From assembly GCA_963710815.1 (NCBI GenBank), contig CAVQCA010000048.1, positions 1-64,000 of the forward strand: a DNA stretch of 64,000 nt, given 5' to 3'. The notes under the pieces are model-generated. The model was given only the letters and a program-made list of their open reading frames with translations. It ran no database searches and was not told the origin of the DNA. Origin of the DNA: CAVQCA01 sp963710815. GTDB lineage: Bacteria > Pseudomonadota > Gammaproteobacteria > UBA9214. This document shows, piece by piece, positions 53,092 to 61,628 of the stretch (position 1 is its first letter; every line of letters starts with the position of its first letter). Position numbers and translations under genes: made by a program.

Positions 53092-54618
53092 ATGAACAAG
53101 CTTTTTATTGCCTGGAGCTGGCTGGCATGGTCGGCAATCGCGTTGACCGCCATGTCGGGTGCGACTTTTGCCGCTGATTGTCCCGCCGACATCAAGGCCG
53201 TCACGGACACGGACGTAAAGGTGCCCATCGAGGTCCTCTCCTACCGATTGAAGCCACTGACAAAATGCGAGCTGGAAGCTGAAGCACAGGCATGGCTGCT
53301 GTTGCTGAAAGACAAGGTAACAGAAATCAGCAACGCCGAAGTGGCGGCCATCTACAAGAAAGAGGAGATTAAAAAGACCGAGCAGGTTGAATCGACACTG
53401 GAGGAGGCAGAAAAGGCAAAGGCAGCCGAACCTGAAGCGGCGCAGGAAGCCGCCCGTAAAGCCGAGCAGGCAAGGAAGGAAGCCAAAGACGCTGCACTGA
53501 AGTCGTCCCGGGATAGTTCGGTGCAGGAAGCAATCGAGGCCGCGAAACAAAAGGCAAGGGAGGACGGCCTGTCAGTTGGCGCCGCGGAGACGACCAGGGA
53601 AGCGCAGGCGGATATCAAAACTGCACTGATCAAGCATGTCACTGTTTTAATGGCGGAGAGAACCGCACTGATCGATCGTTTCAATGTCGTCCTTGCTGAA
53701 TTGTCCGCCAAGGGTGGAAATACCGAAGAATACGACAGTTACATCAAGGCCGTATCCGGCATCAAGGTTGATGTAACCGATGCCAGCGCGACCTGGACGA
53801 CCATCAGCGGCTGGTTGATGTCGCCTGAAGGCGGGTTTCGATGGGCTGGCAATATTATCCAGTTTATCGTGATTATGATCGTGTTCTATCTGCTCTCTGT
53901 CGTTGCAGGCAAGGCGGCACGGAAAGTGGCCTCACGGTCGAAGACCTTCTCGTCGTTGTTGAGCGAATTCATGGTGCTGAGCGCGCGGCGACTGGTGCTG
54001 TTCGTCGGCTTTTTTGTCGGGCTGTCTGCGCTGGAGATCAACATCGGGCCGGTACTCGCGATCATCGGCGCCGCCGGCTTTGTGATTGCATTTGCCTTGC
54101 AGAATTCGCTCAGCAACTTCGCCAGCGGCATACTGATGCTGGTCTATCGACCGTTTGATACCGGTGACTTTATCAATGTGGCGGGAACGGTCGGCAAGGT
54201 CGAGGCCATGAACCTGCTGTCGACACAATTGAGATCACCGGACAACCAGCTCGTTATCGTTCCCAATAATTCAGTCTGGGGCGACGTCATCACCAATATC
54301 ACCGGCATTACACGGCGCCGCGTGGATATGGTGTTTGGCATCGGTTACAACGATGATATTGACAAGGCACAGAAGATCCTGGAAGAAATTGTCAACGGAC
54401 ATGAGCTGGTTCTGAAAGAGCCGGAAGCGATCGTCAAGCTTCATGAGCTTGCTGATTCCTCGGTCAATTTCATTTGCCGTCCGTGGGTCAGCCCTGGAGA
54501 TTACTGGACTGTTTACTGGGATATTACCCGAGAGGTAAAGCGTCGCTTCGATGCCGAGAATATCTCCATACCGTTCCCGCAGCGTGATGTTCATATCTAC
54601 CAGGAAACAACCGCCTGA
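53092..54618 (+). CDS. MscS-family mechanosensitive channel with coiled-coil periplasmic domain
   Basis: The 508-residue protein has a signal peptide, a long Glu/Lys/Ala-rich coiled coil (about residues 85-200; EEAEKAKAAEPEAAQEAARK), a membrane helix near 260, and the MscS core: pore helix AAGFVIAFALQNSLSNFASGILML and beta domain with FDTGDFINVAGTVGKVEAMNLLSTQLRSPDNQLVIVPN. It opens under membrane tension. Monocistronic. Lower GC than neighbours, most visibly in the coiled-coil part. Confidence 0.9.
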   Translation: MNKLFIAWSWLAWSAIALTAMSGATFAADCPADIKAVTDTDVKVPIEVLSYRLKPLTKCELEAEAQAWLLLLKDKVTEISNAEVAAIYKKEEIKKTEQVESTLEEAEKAKAAEPEAAQEAARKAEQARKEAKDAALKSSRDSSVQEAIEAAKQKAREDGLSVGAAETTREAQADIKTALIKHVTVLMAERTALIDRFNVVLAELSAKGGNTEEYDSYIKAVSGIKVDVTDASATWTTISGWLMSPEGGFRWAGNIIQFIVIMIVFYLLSVVAGKAARKVASRSKTFSSLLSEFMVLSARRLVLFVGFFVGLSALEINIGPVLAIIGAAGFVIAFALQNSLSNFASGILMLVYRPFDTGDFINVAGTVGKVEAMNLLSTQLRSPDNQLVIVPNNSVWGDVITNITGITRRRVDMVFGIGYNDDIDKAQKILEEIVNGHELVLKEPEAIVKLHELADSSVNFICRPWVSPGDYWTVYWDITREVKRRFDAENISIPFPQRDVHIYQETTA

Positions 54619-54960
54619 CCCGCAATGACGGGGTAAGAAACCGATTGCCGCAACATACTCAGGAATGATCAGGATCTGACCACGAGTGTACGGTGTACAG
54701 CCATCCCGCCGGGGACGCGGGGAGGCCGTGAAGGAGACCGCAGGCTTCGATGACCCTGCGGTCACGCCCCGGGTGCATTGCGACAAGTCCCTTGAGTACA
54801 AACTCACCCGGTTGCAAGCAATGGTTGCCTCAGAGCCTGCTTGCCTGCAGCCGGAAGACCGGGCGCTCAATGCAATCTACCCATGGATTCCGGGAGAACG
54901 GGCGTTTATTCTTACCCTGCGCTGCATTTCCAGTCACGTATCCCGGTAGCCATCCGAATC
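54619..54960. other. 342-bp intergenic region without recognisable gene
   Basis: Between mscS and the Fsr-type transporter I find no convincing coding sequence, palindromic element or RNA. A frame starting at 54686 (87 codons) is open but has no family resemblance. Confidence 0.4.
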
Positions 54961-56203
54961 ATGTCCGTACCCGAACCCGTCAACACCACACCCGGCGAAG
55001 TGCCGGACGTCCCGGCCGTTCCCCTGGATGAAACCACGCGCTTTTCGGTGCTGTCGGCCATCAGCTTCTCGCATTTTCTCAACGATATGATGCAGTCGTT
55101 GATGCTGGCCATCTACCCGCTGTTCAAGAGCGAGTTCCAGCTCAGCTTCGCCCAGATCGGCCTGATCACGCTGGCCTTTCAACTCACCGCCTCGCTGCTG
55201 CAGCCGCTGGTGGGTCTGTACACCGACCGCCATCCCAAACCGTTTTCGCTCGCCTTCGGCATGAGCTGCACCCTGGCCGGCATGGTGACGCTGTCACTGG
55301 CAGGCAGTTTTCCGGTACTGCTGCTGGCCGCCGCACTGGTGGGCACCGGTTCCTCGGTGTTTCATCCGGAGTCTTCGCGGGTCGCGCGCATGGCCTCCGG
55401 CGGCCGTCATGGACTGGCGCAATCGATATTCCAGGTCGGCGGCAATGCCGGCACCGCCGCCGGGCCGTTGCTGGCAGCGTGGATCGTGCTGCCGTATGGC
55501 CAGCGCAGCCTCGTCTGGTTCTCGCTGCTCGCGCTGATCGCCATCATCGTGCTCACCGGCGTCGGCCGCTGGTACCGCCACCAGCACCGCCTGCCGAAAC
55601 ACCAGCGTGCGCCGGCCGCAAACCCGTTGCCGCGCGCGCTGGTCGCGCGCACCCTGGCCATACTGCTGGCGCTGATCTTTTCCAAGTTTTTCTATCTGGC
55701 CAGCATCAACAGCTACCTGATTTTCTATCTGCTGCACCAGTTCGATATCAGCACCCGGCTGGCGCAGTACCACCTGTTCATTCTTTCTGTTCTCGGTGGC
55801 GGGTGGAACGCTGCTGGGCGGACCGCTCGGGGACCGCATCGGTCGTAAACGGGTGATCTGGGCGTCGATCCTCGGCATCGCGCCGTTCACGCTGGCACTG
55901 CCCTATGCCGGTCTGGGCGCCTCGGCGGTGCTGACGGTCATTATCGGTTTCATGCTGGCGTCGGCGTTTCCGGCCATCGTGGTCTACGCCCAGGAACTTA
56001 TCCCCGGCAGGATCGGCGCCATATCGGGAATGTTCTTCGGCCTTGCTTTCGGCCTTGCCGGTATCGGCGCCGCCGTGCTCGGCAGGCTCGCCGACCTGTG
56101 GGGTATCGTCGCCGTGTATAAAATCTGTGCCTTCCTGCCGCTGATCGGTCTGCTGGCGGTGTTCCTGCCGGATCTGAAAAAAACGGACGCGGTGGGGCGG
56201 TAA
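54961..56203 (+). pseudogene. Fsr-type MFS transporter (fosmidomycin resistance family), one frameshift near 55770-55795
   Basis: The first frame (54961 to about 55790) encodes nine helices with SHFLNDMMQSLMLAIYPLFK and HPESSRVARMASGGRHGLAQSIFQVGGNAG, both signatures of fosmidomycin-resistance (Fsr) transporters. The rest (SVAGGTLLGGPLGDRIGRKRV to DLKKTDAVGR) is in the +1 frame and ends at 56203. One extra base near TTCATTCTTTCTGTTCTCGG explains the break; joined, the protein would be about 413 residues. If the base is real the gene is dead; if an error, this is an intact efflux transporter. Confidence 0.85.
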
Positions 56204-56266
56204 GCCGTTGCGGGACAGTCCCCGTTTTTTCAGTGAGCAAACGCTGTCTGTCCCGAATGGCGATCG

Positions 56267-56402
56267 TTAAGTCGAAATCGTGATAGAATAGCCGACGTAA
56301 GACACAGAAATTATCTGTGAATATTCCGTGTTTTCCGTGTGCTTCCGTGGCCATTGGTTCTTTAATACTAAGAACAATATCCCATAAGTAAGCGTCATTC
56401 CT
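56267..56402. repeat. Dispersed repeat, second copy (about 135 bp)
   Basis: Homologue of 43697-43840, in the same orientation, between the Fsr gene and gltA. It is flanked by GGGACAGTCCCCG (56211-56223) and CTGTCTGTCCCCG (56401-56413), a further pair of GGGGACAG-type palindromic halves that may mark another element's ends. Confidence 0.85.
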
Positions 56403-56451
56403 GTCTGTCCCCGTTACCCGGTTACGAGGTGTTCATGGAACAACCAGCGGC

Positions 56452-57741
56452 TTATTCGCGTTCGGACATGCGCACGTAGTTCTGTTGCGTGTTGCCGATG
56501 TAGACCTGCCGGGGGCGCGCGATCTTGAAGTCCGGGGATTCGTTCTGCTCGCGCCAGTGGGCGATCCAGCCGGGCAGGCGGCCGATGGCGAAAATCACCG
56601 TGAACATGTTGGTGGGGATGCCGATGGCGCGCAGGATGATGCCGCTGTAGAAATCCACATTCGGATAGAGCTGGCGCTCGATGAAGTAGCTGTCGCTTAA
56701 CGCGATCTCCTCGAGTTTGCGGGCGATGTTGAGCAGCGGGTCTTTCAGCCCCAGGGTGGCCAGCAGTTTCTCGGCGACGCGCTGCAGCACCAGGGCGCGC
56801 GGGTCGAAGCTCTTGTAGACGCGGTGACCGAAGCCCATCAGTCGCACCTTGCTGTCCTTGTCCTTGGCGAGACGCACGTATTCCTCCGGAGTGGTCTTGC
56901 CCTGGTGGATTTCCTCCAGCATGTGCAGCACCTGGACATTGGCGCCGCCGTGCAGCGGTCCCCACAGGGCGCAGACCCCGGCGGCGCAGGAGGCGAACAG
57001 GTTGGCCTTGCTGGAGCCGACCATGCGCACCGTCGAGGTGCTGCAGTTCTGCTCATGGTCGGCGTGCAGGATCAGCACCAGGTTGAGGGCGTCACGGACG
57101 CTGTCGTCACAGACGAACTGGTGGTACGGCTGGGTGAACAGCATGTGCAGGAAATTCGCCACGTAGGGCAGTCGCGTGTCGGGATAGATGTAGGGGAAAC
57201 CGTGCGAGCGGCGGTAGGCAAACGCCGCGATGGTTCTCACCTTGCTGACCAGCCGCGCGGCGGCGCCGTGGATCTGGTCCGCGTCCTCCAGTTCGTGGAA
57301 CTCGGGGTGGAAACAGGACAGGGCGTTGATCATGGCGGACAGGATGGCCATCGGCGGTGCGGTGCGCGGGAAGCCCTGGAAGTTGTTCTTCATGGACTCG
57401 TCGATGTTGGCATTGCTGCTCAGTTCGGCGCTGAATGCCGCGTATTCATCCGCGGTGGGCAGTTTGCCGAAGATCAGCAGCCAGGCGACCTCGACGAAAT
57501 TGGGGTTTTCCTCGAACTGCTCGATCGGGATGCCGCGGTAGCGCAGGATGCCATTTTCCCCGTCGATATAGGTAATGGCGCTTTCGCAACTTGCGGTGTT
57601 GCCATAGCCGGGGTCGAGCGTGACCAGGCCGGTATTGGACCGCAGCTTGCGGATGTCGATGGCCCGATCGCCCTCCGTGCCTTGTATGAGGGAAATCTCG
57701 TGCTGCTGTCCGCTATAGTTAATCGTCAATGTGTCGCTCAT
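56452..57741 (-). CDS. gltA: Citrate synthase
   Basis: The 429-residue type II citrate synthase has DPGYGNTASCESAITYIDGE near residue 45, HADHEQNCSTSTVRMVGSS, GPLHGGAN and GFGHRVYKSFDPRA, with the catalytic His and Asp in place. It condenses oxaloacetate with acetyl-CoA in the citric acid cycle and is probably NADH-sensitive, like other hexameric gram-negative enzymes. ATG 57741 with GGGAGAAA upstream; an in-frame ATG at 57843 adds 34 non-conserved residues. Confidence 0.96.
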   Translation of the reverse strand: MSDTLTINYSGQQHEISLIQGTEGDRAIDIRKLRSNTGLVTLDPGYGNTASCESAITYIDGENGILRYRGIPIEQFEENPNFVEVAWLLIFGKLPTADEYAAFSAELSSNANIDESMKNNFQGFPRTAPPMAILSAMINALSCFHPEFHELEDADQIHGAAARLVSKVRTIAAFAYRRSHGFPYIYPDTRLPYVANFLHMLFTQPYHQFVCDDSVRDALNLVLILHADHEQNCSTSTVRMVGSSKANLFASCAAGVCALWGPLHGGANVQVLHMLEEIHQGKTTPEEYVRLAKDKDSKVRLMGFGHRVYKSFDPRALVLQRVAEKLLATLGLKDPLLNIARKLEEIALSDSYFIERQLYPNVDFYSGIILRAIGIPTNMFTVIFAIGRLPGWIAHWREQNESPDFKIARPRQVYIGNTQQNYVRMSERE

Positions 57742-57975
57742 GAATTTCTCCCTGATCAGCTGAAGCGAGGGACGGTTGCCTTGGCAAAGAGCATACCATT
57801 CGGTCAAGCCCGGGGGGATGCTGCCGGCATCAGGACAGGCCATGAAACGGCCTGCCGGTCAAGCCGGTCGGCCGGCGACGGCAGCCGGTGTTTTCCAGCC
57901 GGCGTCATGAATCGCTTTGTCTGACAAGCCGGCAGGCCCTATAATACGCGGCTGGTTCGGTGACAGCCGATTTAT

Positions 57976-58087
57976 GGCGGCTTGTGCCGGTCCCCTCGCG
58001 ACGATAAGCTGTGAACCCCGTCAGGCCCGGAAGGGAGCAGCGGCAGCAGTGGATTCGGGCGCCGGGGTGTGGCTGGTACAGGTCGCC
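57976..58087 (+). ncRNA. ffs: Small signal recognition particle RNA (4.5S RNA)
   Basis: The conserved core GTGAACCCCGTCAGGCCCGGAAGGGAGCAGCG (given here as its key parts: GTCAGG, CCGGAAGG, AGCAGC) starts at 58011, and the 5' GGCGGCTTGTGCCGGTC (57976) pairs over 17 bases with the 3' GGCTGGTACAGGTCGCC ending at 58087. The result is the single long hairpin with GGAA tetraloop of bacterial SRP RNA. It lies 54 bp upstream of dnaX, as in many gammaproteobacteria. Confidence 0.96.
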
Positions 58088-58141
58088 TCTATTCTCCGAC
58101 CACTCCAGAGAAACGGAGACTCCGGACATCATCATCCACCC

Positions 58142-59792
58142 ATGAGTTATCAGGTACTGGCACGCAAATGGCGTCCCCGCAACTTCAGTGAACTGGTCGG
58201 GCAGGAGCATGTGCAGCGGGCGCTGATCAATGCCCTGGATCATGACCGCCTGCACCATGCCTATCTCTTCACCGGCACGCGCGGGGTCGGCAAGACCACC
58301 ATCGCGCGTATCTACGCGAAATCCCTCAATTGCGAGACCGGCGTGAGTTCCACGCCGTGCGGTACCTGCAGCGCCTGCCGGGAAATCGACGAGGGGCGGT
58401 TCGTGGATCTGGTGGAGGTGGATGCCGCCTCGCGCACCAAGGTCGAGGATACGCGCGAACTGCTGGAGAACGTCCAGTACGCGCCTACCCGGGGTCGCTA
58501 CAAGGTCTATCTCATCGACGAAGTGCACATGCTCTCGGCGCACAGCTTCAATGCCCTGTTGAAGACGCTCGAGGAACCGCCGCCGCATGTCAAGTTCCTG
58601 CTGGCGACCACCGATCCCCAGAAGCTGCCGGTCACCATCCTGTCGCGCTGCCTGCAGTTCAACCTGAAAAGCCTGACCATCCCGCAGATCACGGGGCAGC
58701 TCGATGCGATTCTCGGCAAGGAACAGATCGAGACGGAGTCCGGCGCGGTCCGGCAGCTGGCCTTTGCCGCGCACGGCAGCATGCGCGATGCACTCAGCCT
58801 GCTGGATCAGGCCATCGCCTACGGACAGGGCGCGCTTCGGGAAGCCGAGGTGTGCGCCATGCTCGGCACCATTGACCGGAATGTGGTTTACCGGCTGCTG
58901 GAGGCGCTGGCCGTAAACGATGCCGCCGCGCCTGCTCGGCGAAATCAGCCAGGCGGACGAGTTCGCACCCGACTATGCGACGCTGCTGGCGGATATGCTC
59001 TCGGTATTGCAGCGCATCGCCATCGCCCGGGTGTTGCCGGATGCCATCGACGATACCTTCGGTGATCGCGAGGCGGTCATCGGGTTGTCCGGCAAGGTTT
59101 GACCCGGAAGACCTGCAACTTTACTACCAGATCGGACTTATCGGACGGCGCGATCTTTCCCTGGCGCCCGATCCCCGCGGTGGTTTCGAGATGGTGATGC
59201 TGCGCATGCTGGCGTTCCGGCCGCAGACTGCCGGCATGTCAACGGCGGTGCCGTCCGGCAAGCGCGCAGAGCCGCCGGTGCCGGCGGGCCGCCGCCCCGC
59301 AAGGAGCCGCGGCGAGTACACCGTCCCGGCTCGCAGCGCCGGCGGGACGCCGGCGAGGGGTGCGTGAACCCGTGCGAAGGCGATGCCGGAGGCGGACGCG
59401 GGATGCCGCGGCGGATGACTGGGTGGCGGTGGTCGAACTACTCGACATCAAGGGGATGGCGCGTGAGCTTGCCCTGAACTGCGCCCTGCAGGAACTCTCC
59501 GGGCAGACGGCGGTGCTGGCCGTCGATCCGACCCATGCCCGCCTGCTGAACGAGGCGCGTCGCCGGCAGATCGAACAGGCCCTGGGTAGGCCATTTCGGG
59601 CGCCCGTTCAGCCTGAAAATACTGCCGGAGGGGGAGTTCCGCGGCGAAACGCCGGCGCGCCGGCAGGCGCGTGAACGTGAAGCGCGCAAACAGCAGGCCA
59701 TTCAGTCGATCGAGACCGACGAGAACGTAAAGGCGCTGCAGGATGCCTTCGGCGCGACAGTGAACTACGATTCCATCAGACCGCACGAGTGA
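58142..59792 (+). CDS. dnaX: DNA polymerase III subunit gamma/tau; reading frame broken at four places
   Basis: The N terminus is unmistakable: YQVLARKWRPRNFSELVGQEHV, Walker A GTRGVGKTTIARI, zinc-finger CGTCSAC, Walker B LIDEVHML and SRC sensor ILSRCLQF. After residue about 259 the protein continues in successive +1 frames: LLGEISQADEFAPDYATLL (frame change near 58928), FDPEDLQLYYQIGLIGRRDL (near 59096), DDWVAVVELLDIKGMARELALN (between 59225 and 59420) and ILPEGEFRGETPARR to the stop at 59790 (near 59590). The implied extra bases include GCGCC, AAGG and GGCC, each doubling a neighbour. DnaX loads the sliding clamp and is essential, so sequence errors are more likely than inactivation. No A-rich slippery site of the E. 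coli type is present. Confidence 0.9.
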
Positions 59793-59801
59793 CCGTAAAG
59801 G

Positions 59802-59993
59802 ATAAAAGGGGTCAGTACCGAATGGTCTTACATAAGTATCGTGTAAAACCACGAGTCCAGAACACAAATCTTATTTCCTTCGTGTACTCCGGTATTTATA
59901 ATGACATAAAAGGCGTCATTCGGGTGACCCTTTTTGTGACCGACGAAGCAGATTATTGTAACCGGTGCAGGAAAGGGTACTGACCCCTTTTAT
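59802..59993. mobile_element. 192-bp MITE-like element with 18-bp perfect terminal inverted repeats
   Basis: Termini ATAAAAGGGGTCAGTACC (59802-59819) and its exact complement (59976-59993) enclose 156 bp that are clearly AT-richer than the surrounding genes. GGGGTCAGTACC-type ends resemble elements mobilised in trans by REP-associated tyrosine transposases; none is encoded here. It lies 10 bp after dnaX and 29 bp before ybaB, in an otherwise tight conserved gene pair. Confidence 0.85.
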
Positions 59994-60022
59994 TAACGCA
60001 TCAGGAGACCAAGAGTACCACG

Positions 60023-60346
60023 ATGAAAGGCGGATTGGGTAATTTGATGAAGCAGGCCCAGGAAATGCAGGCCAATATGCAGAAGGCCCAGGAGGAGCTT
60101 GCCCGGCTGGAGGTCACCGGTGAGTCGGGCGGCGGGCTGGTCGCGGTCGTCATGACGGGCAAGCACGAGGTGCGCCGCGTCAGCATCGACGACAGCCTGA
60201 TCGGTGATGACAAGGACATGCTGGAAGATCTGGTGGCCGCCGCCATCAACGATGCGGTCCACAAGGTGGAGGCCACCACCCAGGAACGGCTTGCCGGTCT
60301 CGCCGGCGGCCTCAACCTCCCGCCGGGCATGAAACTCCCGTTCTGA
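60023..60346 (+). CDS. ybaB: YbaB/EbfC nucleoid-associated protein
   Basis: The 107-residue protein has the family pattern GGLGNLMKQAQEMQANMQKAQEELA (helical N terminus) and VAAAINDAVHKVE, with a Gly/Pro-rich end. It forms a tweezer-like DNA-binding dimer. Position between dnaX and recR is universal in proteobacteria. It is 4 bp before recR. Confidence 0.95.
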   Translation: MKGGLGNLMKQAQEMQANMQKAQEELARLEVTGESGGGLVAVVMTGKHEVRRVSIDDSLIGDDKDMLEDLVAAAINDAVHKVEATTQERLAGLAGGLNLPPGMKLPF

Positions 60347-60350
60347 GCGC

Positions 60351-60947
60351 ATGAGCGGGTCGCGCCTGATCGAACGGTTGATCGAGGCCCTGCGCGCGTT
60401 GCCCGGGGTGGGTCCGAAATCCGCGCAGCGCATGGCCTATCACCTGCTGGAGCGCGACCGCGAGGGCGGCCGTCGTCTGGCGGCGGTGCTGCAGCAGGCC
60501 ATGGAACAGGTCGGCCACTGCCGGGACTGCCGTACCCTGAGCGAGGAGTCATTGTGCGCCCTGTGCGCCAGCGGACGACGCGACCGCGGCCAGCTCTGCG
60601 TGGTCGAGACACCCGCCGATGTCCTGGCCCTGGAGCAGTCGACCGGTTATCGGGGGCTCTATTTCGTGCTGATGGGGCATCTTTCCCCGCTGGACGGCAT
60701 CGGCCCCGATGAACTCGGCCTGGACACACTGGAGGCGCGGCTGCAGGCCGGCGAAATCCGGGAAATCATCCTGGCGACCAATCCGACCGTCGAGGGAGAG
60801 GCGACCGCGCACTATCTCGGTGAAATGGCGCGCGCCCGCGGCATCCTCGCCACGCGCATCGCGCACGGCGTCCCCATGGGCGGGGAGCTGGAATACATCG
60901 ACGGCAATACCCTGTCGCACGCCTTCGCCGGCCGCCGGGAGGTGTAA
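60351..60947 (+). CDS. recR: Recombination mediator protein RecR
   Basis: The 198-residue protein has a helix-hairpin-helix (LRALPGVGPKSAQRMAYHLL, about residues 12-31), a C4 zinc finger (CRDC...CALC), a Toprim domain (CVVETPADVLALEQS) and a C-terminal Walker B-like TRIAHGVPMGGELEYID. It acts with RecO in loading RecA at gaps. ATG 60351 immediately follows ybaB. Confidence 0.96.
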   Translation: MSGSRLIERLIEALRALPGVGPKSAQRMAYHLLERDREGGRRLAAVLQQAMEQVGHCRDCRTLSEESLCALCASGRRDRGQLCVVETPADVLALEQSTGYRGLYFVLMGHLSPLDGIGPDELGLDTLEARLQAGEIREIILATNPTVEGEATAHYLGEMARARGILATRIAHGVPMGGELEYIDGNTLSHAFAGRREV

Positions 60948-60963
60948 CGTTCGCCCCGATATC

Positions 60964-61156
60964 AACGCAAAGACGCAAAGTTCGCGAAGAAACTCAATGA
61001 AGTAAAGACAAGTAAGGAAGAAAAAGGGGACATTCTTCCTTTTTCTTCCCGCAATGAGTCGGCTTATCGTGCGCGGTCGAGGAAAAAGGAGAATGTCCCC
61101 TTTTCTTTTGATCTGACTGTCCTTGTTGCTTTGCGTTCTTTGCGCCTTTGCGGTGA
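60964..61156. repeat. AACGCAAAGACGCAAAG palindromic repeat (copy 3), with nested element
   Basis: Left arm 60964-60990 and right arm 61128-61156 match the arms at 44828-44915 and 52188-52431. Between them sits a complete AAAAGGGGACATT hairpin (61022-61104), so one dispersed element has inserted into another. Starts 16 bp after the recR stop. Confidence 0.8.
61022..61104. repeat. AAAAGGGGACATTC palindromic element nested in the GCAAAG repeat
   Basis: Left arm 61022-61044 and right arm 61083-61104 are complementary apart from one unpaired base (CTTCC against CTCC). The arms have the same outer 14 bases as 34682-34764, but the inner bases and loop differ. Confidence 0.85.
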
Positions 61157-61196
61157 GATAATTACCTGTAATAGATGAACATCAACGGGGGTGGTT

Positions 61197-61541
61197 ATGG
61201 CGAAGTGTATCTTCTGCAGGATGGTCGAGGGGGAAATCCAGCCGGATGTGGTGTACGAGGATGAGGACATTCTGGCCTTCCGGGATACAAATCCGCAGTC
61301 GCCGACGCATGTGCTGTTGATTCCGAAGGCGCATATCGCGACCGTGAACGATCTCGATGAGCACAATGTCGGCATCGTCGGCAGGCTCTACCTGGCGGCC
61401 AAACAGGTGGCGGCGGACGAGGGGATCGCGGAGCGCGGTTACCGGACGGTCATGAACTGCAACCCGGAGGCGGGCCAGTCCGTCTACCATCTTCACCTGC
61501 ACCTGCTGGGCGGCCGCCCGATGAACTGGCCGCCGGGCTGA
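61197..61541 (+). CDS. HIT-family protein (histidine triad nucleotide-binding)
   Basis: The 114-residue protein has an N-terminal CIFCRMVEGEI, AFRDTNPQSPTHVLLIPKAHI and the histidine triad SVYHLHLHLLGG (HxHxHxx) near residue 100. It is of the Hint branch (purine nucleoside phosphoramidase). ATG 61197 follows GGGGG; GTG 61191 is an in-frame alternative. Stands alone downstream of a repeat. Confidence 0.92.
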   Translation: MAKCIFCRMVEGEIQPDVVYEDEDILAFRDTNPQSPTHVLLIPKAHIATVNDLDEHNVGIVGRLYLAAKQVAADEGIAERGYRTVMNCNPEAGQSVYHLHLHLLGGRPMNWPPG

Positions 61542-61628
61542 GCAAACAGCCGGGGAACTGGTCATCCTTGAAACGACGGGATGCCCGCTTGCGCGGGCGT
61601 GACAAACCGGGATTTGTTCAGCGGTTTC

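Noticed and set aside
54686..54949. 87-codon ORF before the Fsr-type transporter
   Set aside because: No family resemblance, no ribosome binding site, and composition like random GC-rich sequence.
58142..59792. Programmed ribosomal frameshifting in dnaX
   Set aside because: E. coli-type shifting needs one -1 slip at an A-rich site; here four +1 changes occur at unrelated GC-rich sites.
44828..61156. CRISPR array made of GCAAAG repeats
   Set aside because: The units are short, adjacent or inverted rather than regularly spaced around unique spacers, and there are no cas genes.
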